Source of the DNA: Methanobacteriota archaeon
GTDB taxonomy: Archaea > Thermoplasmatota > Thermoplasmata > Methanomassiliicoccales > Methanomassiliicoccaceae
DNA length: 46,259 nt
Direction of reading: 5' to 3'
NCBI GenBank assembly: GCA_012518185.1
Contig: JAAYTA010000081.1
Coordinates: 1-46,259 of the forward strand
Shown here: in pieces, positions 41,026 through 46,259 of the stretch
Layout: every line of letters starts with the position of its first letter
Numbering within the stretch: the stretch's first letter is position 1
The notes under the pieces: model-generated
What the model was told of the DNA's origin: nothing
Databases searched by the model: none
What the model saw: only the letters and a program-made list of their open reading frames with translations
Translations under genes and position numbers: made by a program

Positions 41026-41027
41026 AG

Positions 41028-44000
41028 ATGTCAAATGATATGGGTGCAGTGATGGTCGTCGGTGGAGGTATCTCCGGCGTCCAGACCGCTCTGGATCTCG
41101 CTGAGTCGGGATTCAAGGTCTATGTTGTAGAAAATAAGCCAAGCATCGGCGGCGTCATGTCCCAATTGGATAAGACTTTCCCTACGAACGATTGTTCGAT
41201 GTGTATTCTGTCGCCCAAGCTTGTAGAGCTAGCGAGGCATCCCCTAATCGATCTTATGACTCTCAGTGAAGTAACTGAGGTCTCTGGAGAAGCGCCTAAC
41301 TTCAAAGTTAAAGTCAGGCACAATCCTAGATATGTGGATATGGACAAGTGTGTCGGTTGCGGTATTTGTGCCGATAAGTGTCCTGTTAAGGTGCCAAATG
41401 AATACGATGAAGGTTTAATGGAACGCAAAGCGATCTATGTCCCCTTCGCTCAGGCCGTACCGTTGAAGTACACCATCGATGAGGCTAGGTGTCTAAAACT
41501 CACTAAAGATCGTTGTGGATTATGTGAGAAGAACTGTCCTGCTGGCGCAATTAATTATGATGACAAGCCGGTAGAGGAAACTGTCGATGTCGGTGCGATC
41601 ATACTTGCGCCTGGATTCGATGCGTTCGATGCTAGATTGAAGAGAGAATATGGATACGGCGATTATCAGAATGTGCTTACTTCGGTGGAGTTTGAGAGAT
41701 TCCTATCCGCCACTGGACCATATGGCGGTCACATACTCAGGCCCAGCGATCAAGAAGCGCCAAAGAAAGTAGCATTCTTACAATGTGTCGGTTCCAGAGA
41801 TAGCAACACCAATGAGTATTGCTCATCTGTATGTTGTATGTATGGTATTAAGCAGGCAATTATTGCTGGCGAACATACTGCTGGATTAGAGCCAAGCATT
41901 TTCTTCATGGATATAAGGGCAGTAGGAAAGGAGTTTGAAGACTACCGAGCCCGTGCTGAGAATGAGTATGGCATCAGAATGCTGAGAGGTACTCGTGTTG
42001 CTAGCATTGATGAAGATCCTGATACTAAGAATCTATATCTGCGCTACGCAGTTGATGGCGAAGTATTCGAAGAAGAATTCGACATGGTAATCCTTTCAGT
42101 CGGACTAGAGCCGCCGAAGGGAGCTAATGAATTATCTCAAGTATTCAACGTCGATCTTAACAGATTCGGATTTGCAGGTACAGACGTATATAGCCCACTT
42201 AGCTCATCTAAGCCCGGTGTGTTTGTAACTGGCGCCTTTGCATCTCCCAAGGATATTCCAACCTCGGTAGCTGAGGCTTCTGGAGCTGCTGCTAAGGCTG
42301 GCGCTTTCATCGCAGAAAAGAGAGGTGCTGTAGAGGAACTTGATATCGAAGAGATAGATGTCGAAGGTCAGGAGCCTCGTATCGGTGTATTTGTCTGTGA
42401 TTGCGGTATCAACATTAGAGGGACTGTAGACTGTCCGGCAGTAACTGATTACTCTAAGAATCTATCCAACGTTGTGCACGCTGAAGAGATGAAATATGCT
42501 TGTTCTGCTGATGCTCAGCAAAGGATAAGGGAAGTAATTAATGATGAGAACCTCAACCGAGTAGTCGTTGCATCTTGCACGCCACGTACTCATGAAGCAC
42601 TCTTCCAGAGCACTCTGAAGGAAGCCGGTCTCAACCCATACTTGTTCGAGATGGCCAACATCCGTGATCAGTGTTCTTGGATCCATCAGAATGAGCCAGA
42701 AAGGGCTACTAAGAAATCTATGGATCTCGTTAGAATGGCAGTTGCTAAGTCGAGACTATTAGAGCCCCTCACTGAGAGCAAGTTACCTGTTACTCGCAGC
42801 GGTGTCGTCATCGGAGGCGGAATATCAGGTATGACTGCTGCCCTAGATATGGCTGCACAGGGCTTCGAAGTAGATCTTCTTGAAAAGACTGGAGAACTTG
42901 GTGGAAATGCTATCAAGATCTTCCATGAGGAAGATGGCCGAAAGGTACGCGACTTTGCCAATGAACTAGTCAGCAGGGTGAGCAATACAAGCAATATCAC
43001 TGTCCATCTAAACACGCCAGTTGAAGATATCTCCGGATTTGTCGGGAACTTTAAGGTAAAGATTCGAGATGAGGAGATTGAAACTGGATCCATTATAGTG
43101 GCAGTTGGAGCTAAAGAATACGTCCCCAAGGAATACTTCTACGGAGATGACAAGAGAGTTGTCACTCAGCTCGAACTTGAGAACAAGATGCAGCAGGGTC
43201 CACTAGATGCCAAAACCATCGCCATGATCCAATGTGTCGGTTCCAGAAATACTGAAGCTCCCTACTGTAGCAGAGTATGTTGCTCTAACGCCATTAAGAA
43301 TGCAATATCCATCAAGAAGGAAAATCCGCAAGCTCAGGTATTTGTCTTCCATAAAGATATCAGGACATACGGATTCAGAGAAGACCTCTACAAGGAAGCC
43401 GGTCGCTTAGGCGTTGACTTCGTCCGTATACCAGAGGACCAACCTCCAGAGCTTAGCAAAGAAGGTGAGTCCCTCAAGATGACAGCAAGAGACACTATTC
43501 TTGGAGAGGATCTAGTGATTCGCCCCGATATGGTAGTTCTCAGCACTGGAATAAGGCCCAATGAGGACAACGAGGAGCTTGCCAAGATGCTAAAGGTACC
43601 TCTTAGCAAGGACAAATTCTTCTTAGAGGCACATATGAAACTGCGACCGGTTGAATTTGCTACCAACGGTGTTTACCTAGCTGGACTAGCTCACTGGCCG
43701 AAGTTTGTGGATGAGAGCATAGCTCAGGCATCCGGCGCAGCATCTAGGGCAATAACAGTGATATCTAAGCCAGAACTAAAGAGTGAAGGCATAATTGCTG
43801 CTGTCAATGAAGATCTCTGTGATGGCTGCGGAATATGTGAGCCCGTATGTGAATACAAGGCGATCACTATTACTGAGAACCCGAAGAATCCAGAGAAGAA
43901 GAAGGCTATGGTAAATGAGGGCCTATGCAAGGGTTGCGGTGGCTGTGTGGCTGCATGCCCATCCGCTGCAATGGAGCAGAGGGGCTTTAAGAACGAACAA

Positions 44001-44042
44001 ATTATCGCTGCTATTGACGCAGCTCTTGAGGAGAGTGAGTGA
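41028..44042 (+). CDS. hdrA: HdrA-like electron-bifurcating flavoprotein, tandem double form
   Basis: At 1004 residues this joins two HdrA-like halves. Half one (1-~445) has the FAD site VVGGGISGVQ (10-19), TFPTNDCSMCILSPK (50-64) and two cluster motifs, C108xxCxxCxxxC118 and C155...C163xxCxxxC170. Half two begins with the HdrA N-terminal domain (RIGVFVCDCGINIRG, ~452; ASCTPRTHEALF), then a second FAD site (VVIGGGISGM, ~595) without the TFPTNDC insert, and ends with two [4Fe-4S] ferredoxin motifs (CDGCGICEPVC ~930; CKGCGGCVAAC ~966). Normal HdrA is about 650 residues. HdrA bifurcates electrons from MvhD to ferredoxin and HdrBC. ATG 41028 is nine bases after GGAGG; ATG 41022 is also possible. 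Confidence 0.92.
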   Translation: MSNDMGAVMVVGGGISGVQTALDLAESGFKVYVVENKPSIGGVMSQLDKTFPTNDCSMCILSPKLVELARHPLIDLMTLSEVTEVSGEAPNFKVKVRHNPRYVDMDKCVGCGICADKCPVKVPNEYDEGLMERKAIYVPFAQAVPLKYTIDEARCLKLTKDRCGLCEKNCPAGAINYDDKPVEETVDVGAIILAPGFDAFDARLKREYGYGDYQNVLTSVEFERFLSATGPYGGHILRPSDQEAPKKVAFLQCVGSRDSNTNEYCSSVCCMYGIKQAIIAGEHTAGLEPSIFFMDIRAVGKEFEDYRARAENEYGIRMLRGTRVASIDEDPDTKNLYLRYAVDGEVFEEEFDMVILSVGLEPPKGANELSQVFNVDLNRFGFAGTDVYSPLSSSKPGVFVTGAFASPKDIPTSVAEASGAAAKAGAFIAEKRGAVEELDIEEIDVEGQEPRIGVFVCDCGINIRGTVDCPAVTDYSKNLSNVVHAEEMKYACSADAQQRIREVINDENLNRVVVASCTPRTHEALFQSTLKEAGLNPYLFEMANIRDQCSWIHQNEPERATKKSMDLVRMAVAKSRLLEPLTESKLPVTRSGVVIGGGISGMTAALDMAAQGFEVDLLEKTGELGGNAIKIFHEEDGRKVRDFANELVSRVSNTSNITVHLNTPVEDISGFVGNFKVKIRDEEIETGSIIVAVGAKEYVPKEYFYGDDKRVVTQLELENKMQQGPLDAKTIAMIQCVGSRNTEAPYCSRVCCSNAIKNAISIKKENPQAQVFVFHKDIRTYGFREDLYKEAGRLGVDFVRIPEDQPPELSKEGESLKMTARDTILGEDLVIRPDMVVLSTGIRPNEDNEELAKMLKVPLSKDKFFLEAHMKLRPVEFATNGVYLAGLAHWPKFVDESIAQASGAASRAITVISKPELKSEGIIAAVNEDLCDGCGICEPVCEYKAITITENPKNPEKKKAMVNEGLCKGCGGCVAACPSAAMEQRGFKNEQIIAAIDAALEESE

Positions 44043-44044
44043 AG

Positions 44045-44542
44045 ATGACCTCGACCCAACATGAGACCCAGGCCGCCACCGCGGCCACAGGGGAGCAGTT
44101 TGAACCAAAGATCATTGCGTTCTGCTGCAACTGGTGCTCCTACGCCGGGGCCGACCTGGCAGGTGTCTCCAGACTACAAATGCCCACCAACTTCCTGGTA
44201 TTGAGAGCCATGTGCTCTGCCAGGGTGGATCCTGAGCATGTTCTCAGAGCCTTTTCCAAGGGCGCCGATGGCGTCATGGTGCTAGGCTGCCATCCTGCTG
44301 ACTGCCATTACATTGGTGGAAATTACCGTACTCGCAGGAGGATCGCTCTCCTGAAGATGTTATTAGAACAGTATGGATTAGATCCTGAGCGCCTCAAGCT
44401 CGAGTGGGTATCTGCCTCTGAGGGTGTAAAATTCCAGAACACTGTTACTGACTTCGTGGAGATGATCAGAGAGATGGGACCCAACCCCCTCATCGAAGCG
44501 GAGAAACAACACAAGGCCGAGAGGGCCAAATATGGACACTGA
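44045..44542 (+). CDS. mvhD: F420-non-reducing hydrogenase iron-sulfur subunit MvhD
   Basis: The 165-residue protein has the MvhD [2Fe-2S] motifs FCCNWCSYAGADLAG, LRAMCSARVDP, and VLGCHPADCHYIGGN. It relays electrons from the hydrogenase to HdrA. A low-complexity Ala/Thr-rich, GC-rich N-terminal extension (about 20 residues) precedes the core. GTG 44039, which overlaps the HdrA stop, and ATG 44045 are both possible starts; GAGGAG (44028-44033) could serve either. In some relatives MvhD is fused to HdrA, but here it is separate. Confidence 0.93.
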   Translation: MTSTQHETQAATAATGEQFEPKIIAFCCNWCSYAGADLAGVSRLQMPTNFLVLRAMCSARVDPEHVLRAFSKGADGVMVLGCHPADCHYIGGNYRTRRRIALLKMLLEQYGLDPERLKLEWVSASEGVKFQNTVTDFVEMIREMGPNPLIEAEKQHKAERAKYGH

Positions 44543-44552
44543 GGTGTAACCA

Positions 44553-45566
44553 ATGGCAAAAAAAGTATCTATTGCACAATATTGGGGCGCCGGATGTGGT
44601 GGTTGCGATGTAGCTCTCCTCGACATCGATGAAAGGATCCTCGGAGTGGCCGAGATGGCAGATATTGCCTTCTGGCCCATTGCCGTGGACACTAAATTAA
44701 AAGATGTTGAGGCGATGCCTGACAAGAGCATCACCATCACTCTGTATAATGGCGCCATAAGAAATAGTGAGAATGAACACGTCGCCAAATTACTCAGACA
44801 GAAGTCTCAGATCATGGTATCATTTGGCTCCTGTGCTTGCTATGGCGGCATACCTGGATTAGCCAATGTAACCAACAAAAAGGCTATCATGGATTATGTC
44901 TATAATAAGACATTCTCCAGCATAAACCCTGATGAGACGCTCCCCCAAGTTAAATATCAGGCTCCCGAAGGTGAGTTAGAGCTTCCTGTCCTGTATGACA
45001 CAGTCTTAACATTAGACGATGTCGTGGACGTGGACTACTATATGCCTGGCTGCCCGCCGGCAGTTAGCTTGATCAATGAATTCCTGGACATAGTGGAGAA
45101 GCATGTCAAAGAGGGTGCCGATCTACCTCCCAAGGGATCGTTCATCGCGTCGCAAAAGACGCTTTGTGACGAATGTGGTCGGGAAAAATCATATGAACCG
45201 ATAGATCGCATATACTTACCTCACGAGATCGACATCGATCCTGAGAAATGTATGCTAGATCAAGGAGTCATCTGCCTCGGGCCGGCTACACGTGCTGGCT
45301 GTGGAGCACAGTGTTTGAACGCCAATCAGCCCTGTCGTGGCTGTATGGGACCAACCGCTGCAGTGGAAGATCACGGTGGCTCTATGCTGAGTGCACTAGC
45401 ATCTATCTTCAGGACTGCTGATAATGAGACCCATCTATCCGAAGATGACATCCTCAAGATGATGAGTGAGATTAAGGATCCCCTGGGAACGTTCTATGCG
45501 TTCACAATGCCTAAATCCATCATTAAGAGGAAAGTTACCGAGAGGAAGGCGGAGGTATCCGAATGA
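44553..45566 (+). CDS. mvhG: F420-non-reducing hydrogenase small subunit MvhG
   Basis: The 337-residue protein is a [NiFe]-hydrogenase small subunit without a signal peptide. The proximal cluster site is GAGCGGCDVALLDID (C15, C18), with further ligands in GSCACYGGIPG and PGCPP. The C-terminal part has CDECGREKSYEP, CLGPATRAGCGAQC and CRGCMGP, for medial and distal [4Fe-4S] clusters. It carries electrons from the NiFe site to MvhD. GAGGTGTAACC precedes the ATG. The stop overlaps the MvhA start as ATGA. Confidence 0.95.
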   Translation: MAKKVSIAQYWGAGCGGCDVALLDIDERILGVAEMADIAFWPIAVDTKLKDVEAMPDKSITITLYNGAIRNSENEHVAKLLRQKSQIMVSFGSCACYGGIPGLANVTNKKAIMDYVYNKTFSSINPDETLPQVKYQAPEGELELPVLYDTVLTLDDVVDVDYYMPGCPPAVSLINEFLDIVEKHVKEGADLPPKGSFIASQKTLCDECGREKSYEPIDRIYLPHEIDIDPEKCMLDQGVICLGPATRAGCGAQCLNANQPCRGCMGPTAAVEDHGGSMLSALASIFRTADNETHLSEDDILKMMSEIKDPLGTFYAFTMPKSIIKRKVTERKAEVSE

Positions 45567-46259
45567 GTCCAAAATTAACTGATCAGACATACAAGTCCGA
45601 GTCAAAGAGGATCACCATTGATCCAGTAACCAGGCTAGAGGGCCATGGAAAATTGGAAATTTTCCTTGATGACGAGGGTAATGCTGAAAAGACCTACTGG
45701 CAGATCCCAGAACTTCGAGGTTTCGAGAAGTTCAGTATAGGCCGTTCGGTCGATGAGATGAATAAGATCACTCCCCGATTATGCGGAGTGTGCCCCGGTG
45801 CTCACCACATATGCTCGACCAAGGCTCTGGATCAGGTTTATAAGGTAGAGCCTCCGGAAGCAGCAGTAAGGCTCCGTGAGCTATTTTATTCAGCTCACTT
45901 CGTACACAGCCATGCAGCACACTTCTATGCTCTGGCAGCGGCTGACTTTGTAGTAGGTCCAGCAGCACCAGTCGCAGAGAGAAATATCCTTGGTGTGGTC
46001 GACAAAGTAGGTCTAGAGGTTGCGGGGAAGGTCTTAAGGGGCCGTTCTCTTGCCCAGAAGACTCAGGAGATCATTGGAGGTAAAGCAACTCATCCAGTCT
46101 GCGGTATCCCTGGCGGAATGTCTAAACCTATCTCTGAAGATGAGCGTGCCAAGATTGAAGGGTACGCTGAGGAGATCGTAGAGTTTGGAAAGCTTACACT
46201 AGGGCTGCTAGAAGACGCTGTCTTAAAGAATGAGGCCTACTTAGATCTAATCAAAGATG
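45563..46259 (+). CDS. mvhA: F420-non-reducing hydrogenase large subunit MvhA (partial, 3' end outside window)
   Basis: The first 232 residues are present. RITIDPVTRLEGHGKLEIFL and the L1 signature RLCGVCPGAHH (C74, C77) supply two Ni ligands; a second Cys pair at the C-terminus lies outside the window. The chain continues through YSAHFVHSHAAHFYALAAADFVVG, typical for group 3c. The enzyme splits H2 for the Hdr complex. It starts inside the mvhG stop (ATGA), with GGAGGT at 45551-45556. Whether the C-terminal motif uses Cys or selenocysteine cannot be seen. Confidence 0.95.
   Translation, partial: MSPKLTDQTYKSESKRITIDPVTRLEGHGKLEIFLDDEGNAEKTYWQIPELRGFEKFSIGRSVDEMNKITPRLCGVCPGAHHICSTKALDQVYKVEPPEAAVRLRELFYSAHFVHSHAAHFYALAAADFVVGPAAPVAERNILGVVDKVGLEVAGKVLRGRSLAQKTQEIIGGKATHPVCGIPGGMSKPISEDERAKIEGYAEEIVEFGKLTLGLLEDAVLKNEAYLDLIKD

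Noticed and set aside
42686-43129. Antisense frame of 147 codons in hdrA
   Set aside because: Shadow of HdrA, which has intact motifs on the other strand throughout.
41028-44042. Selenocysteine in HdrA
   Set aside because: Some methanogens use UGA in HdrA, but the frame here has no internal TGA, and the matching positions are Cys codons.
1-46259. tRNA genes, CRISPR arrays, insertion sequences or prophage
   Set aside because: I looked in the gene-free stretches for tRNA arms with CCA-type ends, regularly spaced repeats, transposase motifs and terminal inverted repeats, and saw none. A tRNAscan run would be needed to be certain about tRNAs.

Overview
The window is from an archaeon. It has the archaeal order of the S10/spc-type ribosomal protein genes (with S4e, L32e, L19e, aIF1 and RNase P Rpp29 inserted), an exosome/proteasome/SBDS block, KEOPS Pcc1, prefoldin, RpoP, the archaeosine enzyme RaSEA, FtsZ, and an Mvh-type [NiFe] hydrogenase with HdrA. 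Translation signals are GGAG/GGTGA Shine-Dalgarno sequences and promoters look like BRE/TATA boxes. A euryarchaeote, perhaps of Thermoplasmatota/Methanomassiliicoccales type, is my best guess. That is inference from gene content: no methanogenesis marker gene lies in the window and no 16S gene was seen.

Layout. 1-1872: the end of a CDIN1/TPD-type nuclease gene (cut by the window edge), a membrane protein with a zinc ribbon, and a DUF504 protein. 1951-4887: a purine salvage group of a divergent adenine deaminase and two phosphoribosyltransferases. 4888-6590: an ABC-2 exporter. 6591-7285: a gene-free stretch whose last 190 bases look like a structured leader. 7286-23019: one long + strand operon of 24 ribosomal protein genes plus aIF1 and Rpp29, running into SecY, a DUF106/EMC3-like insertase, CMP kinase and Cbf5. 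23270-31654: a looser region with an acetate-transporter-like gene, an unknown protein, two bPH-domain membrane proteins, an MBL nuclease, a peptidase-E-like protein that seems to have lost its catalytic residues, DUF5611 plus RaSEA, and a flavin disulfide reductase overlapping a MoaD-like sulfur carrier. 31792-32838: TyrRS. 32840-38725: a - strand information-processing block (DHH phosphoesterase, prefoldin beta, Pcc1, RpoP, L37Ae, Rrp42, Rrp41, Rrp4, SBDS, proteasome alpha). 38997-40338: ftsZ followed by pop5. 40339-41021: a divergent regulatory region with repeated AACGTT-type motifs and a long hdrA leader that contains an open small reading frame. 41028-46259: hdrA-mvhD-mvhG-mvhA, the last cut by the edge.

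How the genes work together. The central and right-hand blocks are housekeeping: ribosome synthesis and export, RNA decay and processing, protein folding and turnover, and division. The HdrA-MvhDGA group takes electrons from H2 through the hydrogenase (MvhA/G) and the [2Fe-2S] adaptor MvhD to the FAD of HdrA, where they are bifurcated between ferredoxin and a disulfide acceptor. HdrB and HdrC are not in the window. The HdrA here is unusual: a tandem of two HdrA-like halves in one chain.

Most worth a second look: the hdrA upstream region (palindrome, TATA box, stem-loop, and a small ORF ending in an ATGA overlap), the TAAACGTT-type repeats before ftsZ, the double HdrA, the peptidase-E-like pseudoenzyme, the divergent adenine deaminase, and the disulfide reductase/sulfur carrier pair.
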